Shown here: piece by piece, positions 8,263 to 16,842 of the stretch | How positions within the stretch are numbered: position 1 is the first letter of the stretch | How the letters are laid out: each line of letters begins with the position of its first letter | NCBI GenBank assembly: GCA_016235825.1 | Contig: JACRIL010000059.1 | Span: forward strand, 1 to 60,299 | Source: Planctomycetota bacterium | GTDB taxonomy: Bacteria > Planctomycetota > Phycisphaerae > SM23-33 | Direction: 5' to 3' | Length of the DNA stretch: 60,299 bases | The notes under the pieces: generated by a model | The model's input: only the letters and a program-made list of their open reading frames with translations | Databases searched by the model: none | What the model was told of the DNA's origin: nothing | Translations under genes and position numbers: made by a program

Positions 8263-8541
8263 TTAACTTGTCCGCTCATGGTGAAGTTCCTCCAGTAGAT
8301 GGCGGAGCACCTCGGTCTGTTCCCGCTGGTTTTCGGCGAACTTTGTCATGGCTGCGGAATTGTGCTCTACGACCCTGGTCAGCTTGTCCAGCCGCTGCTC
8401 GTCGCGGATGATCCGCTCGTGCGATTCGGTTAACTGCTGCTCGCGCTGGCGGCTGAGCCTCCGCTCCATCAGCCACAGCGCGCCCATGATCCCCGCCGCG
8501 CCCAGACTTGCCAACTGCGACATGATATTGATCGGTTCCAT
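8263..8541 (-). CDS. Small membrane protein with coiled-coil tail
   Basis: The 92-residue product has one membrane segment near residues 7-24 (SQLASLGAAGIMGALWLMER) and then a long charged helix, probably a coiled coil (residues 28-92). The start at 8541 is favoured by GGGGAGCGATAATG and by overlap with the stop of the preceding gene (TAATG). This shape recalls holin-associated or Rz-like proteins of phages, without a firm match. Confidence 0.62.
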   Translation of the reverse strand: MEPINIMSQLASLGAAGIMGALWLMERRLSRQREQQLTESHERIIRDEQRLDKLTRVVEHNSAAMTKFAENQREQTEVLRHLLEELHHERTS

Positions 8542-8969
8542 TATCGCTCCCCGGTGTCGCCTTGCGGCGCCGGACTTGAATCTGAAAACTGCTTTCCCGC
8601 CGGACAGATTGCATTGGGCTGATTGAGATACGCCGCAAACTCGCACGGCGTGCAGCGTCCGCCGCGGTAAAGCATGCAGCGGCGTCCTTGAAAATATTCG
8701 CAGGCCCGACAGTTTTCCGCGGTCCGGCGGCTGGCCAAAGATTTGAGATTTGAAATCTCGGATTTCAAATTCGGCTTCGCGAGAGCGAAGTCGAGAAAGC
8801 CCCACGGCAGGCCGCGCGGGCAATCGAAATCGGATTCAAAGCCGGCATCCATGTTTCCGAATTCGCCCCGGATAATTTCCCGCCATTTCCGTCCGTCTTC
8901 GCGGTCGCGGCAGGTGCGGCAGTGCAGCCGGCTGGCGCAGTGAATCGAGTTGAAAAAATCGGTCTTCAC
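8541..8969 (-). CDS. Cysteine-rich protein of the virion cluster
   Basis: The product is 142 residues from a GTG start at 8969, two bases after the stop of the preceding gene and with AGGA upstream. It has two Cys clusters: one near residues 11-20 (CASRLHCRTC) and one from about residue 87 to 122 with CRAC, GRRC and CTPC groups. This suggests two zinc or other metal-binding knuckles. Between them residues read NLKSEISNLKS, which is the translation of the AT-rich repeat also found at 7886-7944; the repeat has been absorbed into the frame. No family is recognised. Confidence 0.6.
   Translation of the reverse strand: MKTDFFNSIHCASRLHCRTCRDREDGRKWREIIRGEFGNMDAGFESDFDCPRGLPWGFLDFALAKPNLKSEISNLKSLASRRTAENCRACEYFQGRRCMLYRGGRCTPCEFAAYLNQPNAICPAGKQFSDSSPAPQGDTGER
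8740..8771. repeat. AT-rich repeat inside a coding frame
   Basis: Words ATTTGAGATT, TGAAATCTCG and GATTTCAAAT form a self-complementary block related to the array at 7886-7944. It lies within the cysteine-rich gene. Confidence 0.7.
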
Positions 8970-8971
8970 GT

Positions 8972-9544
8972 TCAATCCTGCGAGATCGTTACGGCCGCCG
9001 AAAAGAAGATCGGCCAGAAGCCGCGGCACGACCAGTTGCCCCCTCCGCCGGCCAGATTGAACGAGCCGGACAGTTTGCCGTTTATTATGTTTATGCTGCC
9101 TTCGGGCAGTTCGGCCGCGTGGTACTCGAGGGAATTGATATTGAGCACGTCGGCCAGGCACACGGGAGGATAACTGTTGCCGTAACCCTGCCAATCGGTC
9201 CAGCCCATCCAGCCCAGCGCCGCGCACCAGCAGCCGGCGGCTTTGCCGTAAAGCAGATATACATAAACGTAACCGGCGCTGCTGTCCGAATACCGCCAGA
9301 CCCACTGGCAGTATTCAGAATAGTTTGTAAAGCCCAGGAAGGTCGTCCCTCCGAAAGTGCCGTTGAAAAGCCGGTAGCAGTCATATGACGGCTGGGCGGG
9401 CGTTATGCTCACGACTGCGACGGGATTGTTGGCCGGAGGATTGGTCCATTCGCTGCATGGATTTTCGCAGCAGCAGTCGGCCGCGAGTTTGCCGCCGACC
9501 GCAAGCAATTTTCCGCCGCGGGATTGTAACATTCCGTCAGTCAT
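8972..9544 (-). CDS. Virion-cluster protein rich in Trp, Tyr and Cys
   Basis: The 190-residue product starts at 9544, one base after the stop of the upstream gene (TGACATG). After a Cys-rich start (CCCENPC) it becomes dense in aromatic residues, with segments such as YCQWVWRYSDSSAGYVYVY and ALGWMGWTDWQGYGN, as in an all-beta structural or carbohydrate-contacting domain. No family is recognised. A tail-tip or fibre role is an inference from place and composition. Confidence 0.62.
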   Translation of the reverse strand: MTDGMLQSRGGKLLAVGGKLAADCCCENPCSEWTNPPANNPVAVVSITPAQPSYDCYRLFNGTFGGTTFLGFTNYSEYCQWVWRYSDSSAGYVYVYLLYGKAAGCWCAALGWMGWTDWQGYGNSYPPVCLADVLNINSLEYHAAELPEGSINIINGKLSGSFNLAGGGGNWSCRGFWPIFFSAAVTISQD

Positions 9545-9545
9545 G

Positions 9546-10115
9546 TCAGCACGTGCCGGACTTGGGCCTTTCCTGAAGGCAGGCAAGCAGCTTGAGCTGG
9601 CCGCCGTCGCGGCAGGCCATGGCATATGAATTTTCGCCGGCCGGTTCATACTCGATGTTCGACAGCCGGGCGTATTCGGGCGTCATACCCGTCGCGTCGT
9701 CGCCGCCGGCGTTTTTCTTCATTACGTTTCCGTCGAGGTCCTTGACGGTGTATGTGAACGAGCAATTGGATGATTCCCCGCCGGTCTGCCCGCCGTCGTT
9801 TTCGACCAGCACCGCAAACACCTCGCCGTCAGCCGGCCCGGCCATGACGACCCAGCGGCCCTCGACGTCGATGGCGACCGCGTCGGCGGACAGGTCTAGT
9901 TTGCCGTCCTCGCCCGCCGGCTCGGCGAGGTTGATTACAGCCATCGTGGACTGGCCGATGAAGACGGCCTGCCCGTCCTGGTCGAATTCGATCGGCCGGG
10001 CCACGTAAATGTTATTGCCCTGAAGCTCCGTCAGGCGAACCAACTGAACGCCGGCCGGCGAGCCGACCTGGGCATATCGGGCGAATGCGTCCCTTATTAT
10101 TTTTCTTGTCGCCAT
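9546..10115 (-). CDS. Virion-cluster structural protein, unknown
   Basis: The 189-residue product starts at 10115, two bases after the stop of the tail-hub-like gene, so it is translationally coupled. It opens with a basic stretch (MATRKIIRDAF) and continues with acidic beta-rich sequence containing DGKLDLSADAVAIDVEGRW. Such proteins in this position are usually tail-associated, but no family match is visible. Confidence 0.62.
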   Translation of the reverse strand: MATRKIIRDAFARYAQVGSPAGVQLVRLTELQGNNIYVARPIEFDQDGQAVFIGQSTMAVINLAEPAGEDGKLDLSADAVAIDVEGRWVVMAGPADGEVFAVLVENDGGQTGGESSNCSFTYTVKDLDGNVMKKNAGGDDATGMTPEYARLSNIEYEPAGENSYAMACRDGGQLKLLACLQERPKSGTC

Positions 10116-10117
10116 CG

Positions 10118-11851
10118 TCAGTCTCCAAGCCCGATCGTGGTCTGCCACCTGCCGTCAAGTTCGTGCCGAATATGCGTTATCGCGGGCCTGGCCGCGGACG
10201 AACCGGCAAGCTCGATCCCCACGCCGTCCAGCCGCTCGATGATGTCGCCGATCTGATACGACGCGTCGACCCAGCCGAGCGTCAGTTCCACGCGCACGCT
10301 CGCGGATTCCTGTTGCCCCCTGGCGGATGCCGCGTTTTGCAGCAGGGCCAGATCGTCGCGTTCCAGCGAACCGGAGGCGGCGGCGCCGGCCGGAATCACG
10401 CTCGATGCGTGCACCTTTTGCCATTTGGCCCGCGACGAAAAATCCATCACGCGGCACGGCAGGGCCGGATCGCCCGGAATTTCGACCTTCAGTCGGGCGT
10501 CGGAATCAACGCTTGCGGTTACGCGAAACTCCGCCAGGCCGTCGAGAGCCGCCTGAAAAAAGTCGGCCGGCAGCCAGTCGTCGTCCAGCCGGATGGCGCA
10601 TTCGGCCTCGGGCAGACTGATCGCGCCGGGCCATCGCCGCCACTGTTCGTCCGTACCGGCCCGCCATTCGACGGCGACGCCGAGGCTCTGGCCGGATGAA
10701 TCGCAGGACAGGCACGGCAAAAACCGGCGCGGCACGGTCAGGAAAAAATCCTCCGCTGATATAGGCGCAAAATCGTGAATCGGCAGATTCCACGGCCCTT
10801 CGGCGTATCTGCCGTGCTCGTTGAGCACCCACCTGCGGAACACATCCGCGACGGCCTGCCAGCCGGTCGAATCGCTCCGCACAAAGTCCCGCCATCGGGT
10901 CGTCTGGAGCGATGCATCCCAGCCTGGCTGAAGCTGGAACGTGGCCTGATACCTTTTGAAATCGCCGAGCGCGATGATTCGCGGCCTGGCCGAACGCTTG
11001 GATTTTTTCAGCGAACCCTGCCTGATCTTGCCGAGCCTGGGGTCGAGACTGGCGCCGGCCGGCTGGAGCCGGGCCTGCACGCGTCTGGCATCAATTCCCG
11101 GACGGTAGAATATCGCGCCTCGCCCGTCGCCGGCCGCCCGCATGGCCAGGCCCGCCGCAGCCGCAAGGCCGGCCAGAACCTCCCCGGCGTTCATCTCTGC
11201 GAGACGAATCGGTTCGAGTCTGGCGCGTCCGCAAAGCGATTCGATCTCCGCCGCCGACTGGATGAACAGGCCGGCCGGCGCAACCGAGGCGATCAGATAA
11301 TTGAGTGCTTCGCCGGCAGTCCACCAGACGGCATCCGGCGAGGAGTCGAAGACGCGGACGTTTCTGCCGTTCAGGTTGTATCTGGCGGCGCCGGCCAGAT
11401 TCTGCTGCGAGTCATTGAAGGCAATCCGGCCCTGATCGTTGCGGGCAGGCGATCCGGCCGACAGTTCCCATCGCGGGGCGGCCGGGCCGCGCAATTGCAC
11501 GGCCAGTTCGTGTTCAACGATGGCCAGCGGAATTTCCGGCCCGCCCGTCAGCGGCAGTTCGTGCCGGGTTGCCACCCCCCGGAACACAAAACCGGCCTGG
11601 CCGTCGGGCGGTGTGATTTCTACGGCCGAACCGATAGCCGGCAGTTGGGCCGCAATCTGATCGGGCAGGAAAATCGCGTCCGACCTTCCGGCCGCCGTAA
11701 CTTTAGCCTGGCCGAACACCGGCCCGCGGGACATCTCAAGTTCCAGCACGACCAGATCGCTACGGCGGACGCCATCCGCCACGAGCCGCAGCGGCCTGCA
11801 CGCGATGACCGGCAAGCCCTGAATTTGCGGAGATATCGTAACCGTTTCCAT
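10118..11851 (-). CDS. Large tail protein, possibly tail-hub/late-control-D-like
   Basis: The 577-residue protein is one of the two largest in the cluster. The N-terminal half alternates beta strands with an ALNYLIASVAPAGLF helix region around residue 185. The end, IGDIIERLDGVGIEL then ITHIRHELDGRWQTTIGLG, follows the pattern of the C-terminal part of phage tail-hub/baseplate proteins of the late-control-D group, in which a barrel ends in a T-T-x-x-x-G strand. This is a pattern-level assignment. It has no peptidase motif that I can see. The stop is two bases from the next start. Confidence 0.62.
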   Translation of the reverse strand: METVTISPQIQGLPVIACRPLRLVADGVRRSDLVVLELEMSRGPVFGQAKVTAAGRSDAIFLPDQIAAQLPAIGSAVEITPPDGQAGFVFRGVATRHELPLTGGPEIPLAIVEHELAVQLRGPAAPRWELSAGSPARNDQGRIAFNDSQQNLAGAARYNLNGRNVRVFDSSPDAVWWTAGEALNYLIASVAPAGLFIQSAAEIESLCGRARLEPIRLAEMNAGEVLAGLAAAAGLAMRAAGDGRGAIFYRPGIDARRVQARLQPAGASLDPRLGKIRQGSLKKSKRSARPRIIALGDFKRYQATFQLQPGWDASLQTTRWRDFVRSDSTGWQAVADVFRRWVLNEHGRYAEGPWNLPIHDFAPISAEDFFLTVPRRFLPCLSCDSSGQSLGVAVEWRAGTDEQWRRWPGAISLPEAECAIRLDDDWLPADFFQAALDGLAEFRVTASVDSDARLKVEIPGDPALPCRVMDFSSRAKWQKVHASSVIPAGAAASGSLERDDLALLQNAASARGQQESASVRVELTLGWVDASYQIGDIIERLDGVGIELAGSSAARPAITHIRHELDGRWQTTIGLGD

Positions 11852-11859
11852 GATTAACC

Positions 11860-12429
11860 TCAGAGCAGGCTCACTGCTGAAGGAGCGGGCGCCTGGACGA
11901 CGCGAACGATGCGGCTGATCGGACCAGGCCGGCCTTGCCTAGCCGGCCTGACGGCAAAAATAGCTGGCAGTGCCGCGGCTGTTGCCGTCGTCGAAAAGTC
12001 GGATCGCGTCGCCGGGAAATTTTCGATTACGCCCGCGGGTTCGTTAAAGTCCAGTTCTCCGCTGCCGCCATCGGATAAAATTTCAAAACGGTCCGGCCGC
12101 TCGCATCCGACCTCGCGACCGACGGAAAAACTCACGCGGACTGCGCCTGGTGTTTCCAATCGGACGCACACGTCGCGCGGCGCCGCAAGCCGCCAGGGGA
12201 CAAGCTGGCCTGCCTGATCGATTTCAAAACGGCACAAGACGTGGGTGTTCTGTTCCTGCCGGCCTGATTGAAACCTGGCTTTGGCCGCCAGGACGTATCC
12301 GCCGCCCGGCTGAAGCGGCTGGCTGAGGCTGACGGCCGCGGAACCGCCGTTCACAGCGGCAAGCGGACTCGACCAGTCGATGTTCTTCGGGTCATCCTGT
12401 GCAAGATGTATGTCGTATTGAACACTCAT
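11860..12429 (-). CDS. Virion-cluster beta-rich protein, unknown
   Basis: The 189-residue product appears mostly beta: LCRFEIDQAGQLVPWRL, DVCVRLETPGAVRVSFSVG and FEILSDGGSGELDFNEP segments, then a Thr/Ala linker and a basic end. The layout resembles two small immunoglobulin- or fibronectin-like sandwiches, common as decorations on tail proteins. It lies eight bases before the tail-hub-like gene. No precise family is claimed. Confidence 0.6.
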   Translation of the reverse strand: MSVQYDIHLAQDDPKNIDWSSPLAAVNGGSAAVSLSQPLQPGGGYVLAAKARFQSGRQEQNTHVLCRFEIDQAGQLVPWRLAAPRDVCVRLETPGAVRVSFSVGREVGCERPDRFEILSDGGSGELDFNEPAGVIENFPATRSDFSTTATAAALPAIFAVRPARQGRPGPISRIVRVVQAPAPSAVSLL

Positions 12430-12454
12430 AACTTTTGTCTTCCATGTCGGATTG

Positions 12455-12658
12455 TCAGCCCCGGATTTTCCGGCCTGTCAGAATGTCCCTGGCGATTCCG
12501 CCCGCCGGCCCCAACGAGGCAATCGCGGAATCGAATTTCCCGAAGCGGGAACATCCGCTTTCAGGGTCTGAAATTTCAGAATCGACGGATTTCAGATCGC
12601 GGCCTTCAGGAACAGCACTTGACTTGTCCGTCATGGTTATCATTGGCCGGCCGTTCAT
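12455..12658 (-). CDS. Doubtful small ORF containing an AT-rich repeat
   Basis: A 67-codon frame fills the space between the thioredoxin-like and beta-rich genes. Part of it (LKSVDSEISD) is encoded by a repeat of the same type as at 7886-7944. The order of genes favours a translated frame here, but composition and repeat content make it uncertain. A start at 12634 (MTDKSS) is also possible. Confidence 0.33.
   Translation of the reverse strand: MNGRPMITMTDKSSAVPEGRDLKSVDSEISDPESGCSRFGKFDSAIASLGPAGGIARDILTGRKIRG
12567..12599. repeat. AT-rich repeat, third copy in the cluster
   Basis: TCTGAAATTTCAGA at 12567-12580 is a perfect 14-base palindrome and is followed by GGATTTCAGATC. It belongs to the same word family as 7886-7944 and 8740-8771. 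Confidence 0.65.
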
Positions 12659-12676
12659 TATTCCCTGTCTCCACCC

Positions 12677-13102
12677 TTACCCTACCTTCTCTCCATGGAG
12701 ATGGGTTGAGAAGCCGGCCATTCTTTCCTGAATTTTTTCCGGCGTGGCCAGGCGGCCCAGGGCGGCGCAGTCCGCCGCCGCCTGCGCGACCGTCGCCGGT
12801 TTGCGGATAATTTTCAGGGACGCCGGAATCGTATCCATGACCGGTTTGCCGTCTCCGTCAAGGACGCCGACTTCATTGCCGGCCTCGTCGCGTTCCATGC
12901 GGGGAATCCACTTCTCGGCAGCGTCGGCGATGATCGACGGAAACGCGCTGGGCGACAGCCCGGCCCGCACGTACTTTGTTTTTTCCTCGTCGGACAGGCC
13001 GTGCCAGTCGATCACTGTTACGTTCGCATCGCCGTACTGCGCGACTGCCTCGGCCACAAACCGCCGCGAGTCCTCGTCATGTCTGTTGTGCAAAATAATC
13101 AT
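12677..13102 (-). CDS. Thioredoxin-fold-like protein without active-site cysteines
   Basis: The 141-residue product starts MIILHNRHDEDSRRFVAEA, continues with a strand-turn NVTVIDW, and has SAFPSIIAD, matching the beta-alpha-beta and cis-Pro (S-x-F-P-S) layout of glutaredoxin/thioredoxin folds. The CxxC is replaced by RHDEDS, so it is not a redox enzyme of the usual kind. In a virion cluster it may be structural or an assembly factor. Assignment is by fold pattern only. Confidence 0.6.
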   Translation of the reverse strand: MIILHNRHDEDSRRFVAEAVAQYGDANVTVIDWHGLSDEEKTKYVRAGLSPSAFPSIIADAAEKWIPRMERDEAGNEVGVLDGDGKPVMDTIPASLKIIRKPATVAQAAADCAALGRLATPEKIQERMAGFSTHLHGEKVG

Positions 13103-13179
13103 CTTTTCATCCTTGCCCTGTGCCGTAGCCTTCGGCTCGTTATGCAGGGCAAACCCTGCGAAGCCATGGCGAAACAGGG

Positions 13180-14259
13180 TCAGCCAATTTCCACGACGTC
13201 CACACTTCCGGCGCCGCCGGGACCGCCGTCGCGGTATCGGTAGGAATTCGGCGCGATGTATCCGCCCGCTCCGCCTTCGGCCCGGATCGTTCCATCGTTG
13301 ACGATCCTGCGGGCCAACACTATCACGCGTCCACCGCCGGCCCCTCCGCCGCCGAAATCGCCGACATAGCCGGATGTCTCGTCGTTGCCGCGCGAGCCGT
13401 CGGCCGAGATTCGCGCGCCGGATGCGATACGCAGCGTCCCCCCGACCAGCAGGATAAGCACGCCGCCCCCGCCGCCCGGCGCGTTGGAAAACACGGCCGA
13501 GCCGCCGGAAGAATTCGTGCCTGGGTCGTTGCCCGCCCCGCCGGAACTTGACCAGTTTCCCCCGCCGTTGCTGCCGGCATTCCCGCCCGAGCCGCTTCCG
13601 CCGGTGGCGCTGCCTCCCTGCGTGTAGCCGCCGTTATATCCGCCGGCGCCGCCGCCCGATCCGCCGACCTGGGCGGAACCCGCCCCTCCCGCCCCGCCGT
13701 AGCCGGATGGCTGGCCGTCGTATCCGCAGCCGGCTCCGCCGCCGCCCGTCTGCCCGCCCGCTCCGGCCGAGCCTGCCGCAGCGCCGCCTCCTCCGCTGCC
13801 TCCGCCGGCAGGCGCGCCCGACGCTCCGGTTGCCGGACATGCGAACCGGCTTGCCGCGGCCGAACCGAACCGCCGGCCGGAGGCGCGGGCGATTTTCCTC
13901 ACCGCGCCAAAGACGACGGTGTCATAAGACGGATTGCCGTAAAGCCCCCGCCAGTCCATGTTGATCGACCCGGCCGCGATCTCGCAATCGCCCTGGACGC
14001 AGATGAGCATCAGCTTGCAGTCGGCCGTGGCCGTGATGTTGGCGATGGTCCGGAACGTGCGGAATTTTTTGACGATGTAATAATCGGCGTCGGCCGCCCA
14101 GGTGGTGGCGACTCCGATGTCCGCGTCGCCGTCCGAGCCGTCGCCGAAAAAGTTTTCAGGCAGGCACCCCTGATTTGCGGCGTGGACGTTGCCGCCGGCA
14201 CCTGGGTCTACCGTCGCCTGGTTGTATGAGACGACGCAGGTTTTTCCGAAGTCGCCCAT
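13180..14259 (-). CDS. Glycine-rich tail adhesin-like protein
   Basis: The 359-residue protein has an N-terminal beta domain (residues 1-130) that includes ITATADCKLMLICVQGDCEI. From about residue 145 to the end, runs of Gly with Ala, Ser and Asn dominate (blocks such as GGGSGGGGAAAGSAGAGG). Hydrophobic beta pieces such as VLILLVGGTLRIASGARISADG and RVIVLARRIVNDGTIRAEG interrupt the runs. Glycine-rich sandwiches of this type form the receptor-binding tip in some T-even-like phages. It lies directly after the tail-fibre gene, as such adhesins do. The match is in composition and place, not in family sequence. Confidence 0.72.
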   Translation of the reverse strand: MGDFGKTCVVSYNQATVDPGAGGNVHAANQGCLPENFFGDGSDGDADIGVATTWAADADYYIVKKFRTFRTIANITATADCKLMLICVQGDCEIAAGSINMDWRGLYGNPSYDTVVFGAVRKIARASGRRFGSAAASRFACPATGASGAPAGGGSGGGGAAAGSAGAGGQTGGGGAGCGYDGQPSGYGGAGGAGSAQVGGSGGGAGGYNGGYTQGGSATGGSGSGGNAGSNGGGNWSSSGGAGNDPGTNSSGGSAVFSNAPGGGGGVLILLVGGTLRIASGARISADGSRGNDETSGYVGDFGGGGAGGGRVIVLARRIVNDGTIRAEGGAGGYIAPNSYRYRDGGPGGAGSVDVVEIG

Positions 14260-14334
14260 TTTCCTAATCCCTCCCGACCGGTGAAAGAGGCGGCGGTATT
14301 GCCCGTTCGATTGTCTTGTCGCCGTTAATCATGG

Positions 14335-16104
14335 TTACACCGCCCATTCCGATGCGTTGACGACAAGGCTGACCGCGCCAGTCCCGTTGGCGTTGGCCTG
14401 CAAGCTGTCGCCCGCCTCAATCAGGAATCCGTCGTCGCCATCCACGTCGAGCGAGTAAGGCAGATACTGGTTCTTGTTTATCGCCAGGGCGTTGGCGACG
14501 GTCAGCGTGGTCGTGCCTGATACATCGTTAATCTTGAACGTAACGCTGGTCGCGGCCGTGGTCGAAAGGATGTTGCCGGCCAGCATGACGAACTGGGCGT
14601 ACTTGCCCGCCGGGCAGGTGTAGGCTGCCGCCGCGCCGGTGCCAAGCGCCGCCGTCGCCTGCATCTTCCATTCCTCTATCGCGGAGGACAAAAGCTTTTC
14701 GCGGATCGCGAGGATCGCGTCGAACTGGCTCGCCCCGCCGGCCGCCAGCAGAATCTTGTCGCCGGCCTCCAGATTGATCTTCTGCCCGAATGCGTGCGAG
14801 TTGTTTTTGTTGACAAGCAGCCCGTTTGCGATTTGCGCCGTGGCCGATCCCGAAACGTCCACAACGTAGGTCGTCGCGGCGCACTGGCTTGTAGCGTCGA
14901 GGTTGGCCAGGTTGATCGAGACCTGGGCGCAGTAGCTGGTCGGGCATGTGTAGGCCGTCTGCGTCGTGGCCGTCAGCGCAAGCTGCGTCAGTTTGCGGAC
15001 AATGGTTTCGGACGCGCCTGCTCCGCCCGTGCCGGCGGCGAAATAACCGGCCATCTCGTCAGCCGTGATCGTTTTCGTAGCGGTGTTGGCCGTGTTGAAG
15101 AAAAGGAATTTATCGTCATCCGACAATCCCGTGGCCGAGGCGGGCGCGGCGAAGTCGAGGGAAAACTGGCCGGAGGCGGATTTAACGCCGCCTGTTCCGT
15201 CGGCGAAGCCCAGGCCCGGCGCCGTGCTGCTGGCCAGAGTCAGCCCGTGCGCCTGCGTGGTCTGAAGCGCCGCATGGTTGGCCGCGTCGGTGAACCGCGA
15301 GTCGTTTCCCGCCGCCGCCTGGCCGGCGCCCGTCCCGAAGGTCTGGCCGATGGTCCCGCAGCTGGCGTCGACCGTGATGCCGTTCTCGCCAGTCGGAACA
15401 ACGCCCGACGGCAGATCAGCATGTGTTCCGCCCAGCCAGTACGCCGCATCGGTCGGCGCGCCGCCGCTGCCTGTCAAATCGTCGCCCCATGCAACTCCGC
15501 CCGAACCATCAGGTCTCAAAACCTTGCTGGTGTCGTGGCTGACGGACCAGAGATTTTCGGCGATAAAATTGTGTTTGTGCAGGGCGTCCGCGTCGCTGTT
15601 GGATCCGCCGACCAGCGTGTTGGCAGCCTCGACGGACATGGCCGTCGCAGCTCGAACAAATGCAAGTCCACGAGCGTCGGTTATGTCATCAAAAGAATAA
15701 ATCCCGCCGGCGCAGACAATCGAGGCCAGCGGGACGTGGGGCGTGCTGCCGGCCAATGGATATCCGTTCGTGCCGCAGACGAGCGAGGCGGTCGAGCCGC
15801 TGATCGCGTAGTAAATATAGTTGGTCGCGTCGTCGGTCAGCGCGTTGCCGGCGGTCGCGGCGATGGCGATGGAGTTCGTCCCATTCTGCACCTTGCCGGT
15901 CCGCGCGCCGAAGGTCAGATCGCCGTCCTTGTAAACGCGCAGGTCGCCCGCCCGCCTTGCCACGTCGCACAGGCGATAGAGCATCCTGTAAAAGCTCGTG
16001 TAATACGGCGACTGGCCGATGGGGATGTAAAGCACCTCCTGCTCGGCGTCGGCCGTGCCCGAAAGGTCGTTCAGTTCGATGTCCGGCGGATAAAGTTCGC
16101 TCAT
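14335..16104 (-). CDS. Phage tail fibre-like protein
   Basis: The 589-residue protein has an N-terminal virion-attachment-like part: LYIPIGQSPYYTSFYRMLYRL, then beta strands ending at DDITDARGLAFVR. A low-complexity fibre shaft rich in Gly, Thr, Ser, Asn and Ala follows (residues 155-360). Two copies of a domain of about 95 residues end the protein, each beginning AYTCP and containing VNKNNSHAF or INKNQYLPY and an EAGD strand. The pattern fits a trimeric fibre with repeated tip domains. It is followed by the glycine-rich gene. The receptor cannot be inferred. Confidence 0.8.
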   Translation of the reverse strand: MSELYPPDIELNDLSGTADAEQEVLYIPIGQSPYYTSFYRMLYRLCDVARRAGDLRVYKDGDLTFGARTGKVQNGTNSIAIAATAGNALTDDATNYIYYAISGSTASLVCGTNGYPLAGSTPHVPLASIVCAGGIYSFDDITDARGLAFVRAATAMSVEAANTLVGGSNSDADALHKHNFIAENLWSVSHDTSKVLRPDGSGGVAWGDDLTGSGGAPTDAAYWLGGTHADLPSGVVPTGENGITVDASCGTIGQTFGTGAGQAAAGNDSRFTDAANHAALQTTQAHGLTLASSTAPGLGFADGTGGVKSASGQFSLDFAAPASATGLSDDDKFLFFNTANTATKTITADEMAGYFAAGTGGAGASETIVRKLTQLALTATTQTAYTCPTSYCAQVSINLANLDATSQCAATTYVVDVSGSATAQIANGLLVNKNNSHAFGQKINLEAGDKILLAAGGASQFDAILAIREKLLSSAIEEWKMQATAALGTGAAAAYTCPAGKYAQFVMLAGNILSTTAATSVTFKINDVSGTTTLTVANALAINKNQYLPYSLDVDGDDGFLIEAGDSLQANANGTGAVSLVVNASEWAV

Positions 16105-16113
16105 GTTTGTTCC

Positions 16114-16842
16114 TCACTCAATTGCGAAGATTAGTGTGCTGGTTTCGGCGTCATACTCCGTAACGGCGACGGTTTGTGGCGGCTGCGGGGGCGGGTCGGC
16201 GGCAGTCTGGATGAGCGGAGCGTCGGCAAATTGTCCGTCGCGGCCGACAGTGCGAAGCAGAATTCTGTGCTCGCCCTGCTCGGCAAGTGCCAATTCCAGA
16301 TCGATCAGGTCCGCATCCATTCCGAACGAGGCGGCGCCGAATGCCCCCCGCCCCAGGCCCGGCGCTGCGTAGCCATCCCAGCCCAGTCCGCCCAGGCCGA
16401 AGAGGTCTTCGCCCCAGGCCCATCTGCCAGCCCATTCCGGCCAAAGTTCGCGGACGATGGCCGGCTGGGAATCGAGCTGACCTGTGGCGCGGTCTGTGAA
16501 AACCTTCAGCGCGTCGCCGGGCCTGTGGCTGATGTGCCTGACAACACCGGCTCGCCAGACCCAGGCAGGCCGGCGATTTTCCGGCGGCAAAAACGCCCCG
16601 AAATCGCGCATCCGGAATTCGGGCAAGACCGCCGCGACCGCCAACTCGGCCGGCCCGTCGCATTCCAGGTCGAAATGCCTGACGGACGGCGTGTCGGCCC
16701 AGTCGGCAAGGGCGCCGTTGACGTAAAGCTGATGGCACAGGCCGGCGTTTGACGACCGGAACTCGACCCGCCATTTGGCCGGGCCGTCCAGCGGATAAAC
16801 CGCCAGATGATCTATGTTGTCGATGGTGAATTGGCCGGTCAT
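16114..16842 (-). CDS. Virion-cluster tail protein, unknown
   Basis: The 242-residue product begins with a beta domain (AVYPLDGPAKWRVEFRS, then LYVNGALADWADT) and contains a Gly/Trp-rich middle (GGLGWDGYAAPGLGRGAFG). It ends in a strand-rich acidic segment. Its ATG overlaps the stop of the previous gene (ATGA). The fibre gene follows ten bases later, so a distal-tail or fibre-connecting role is likely from context. Confidence 0.65.
   Translation of the reverse strand: MTGQFTIDNIDHLAVYPLDGPAKWRVEFRSSNAGLCHQLYVNGALADWADTPSVRHFDLECDGPAELAVAAVLPEFRMRDFGAFLPPENRRPAWVWRAGVVRHISHRPGDALKVFTDRATGQLDSQPAIVRELWPEWAGRWAWGEDLFGLGGLGWDGYAAPGLGRGAFGAASFGMDADLIDLELALAEQGEHRILLRTVGRDGQFADAPLIQTAADPPPQPPQTVAVTEYDAETSTLIFAIE

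Noticed and set aside
10775..11857. A 360-codon plus-strand frame in the virion cluster
   Set aside because: It runs opposite a coupled minus-strand gene and has Arg/Pro/Gly-rich sequence without a fold pattern.
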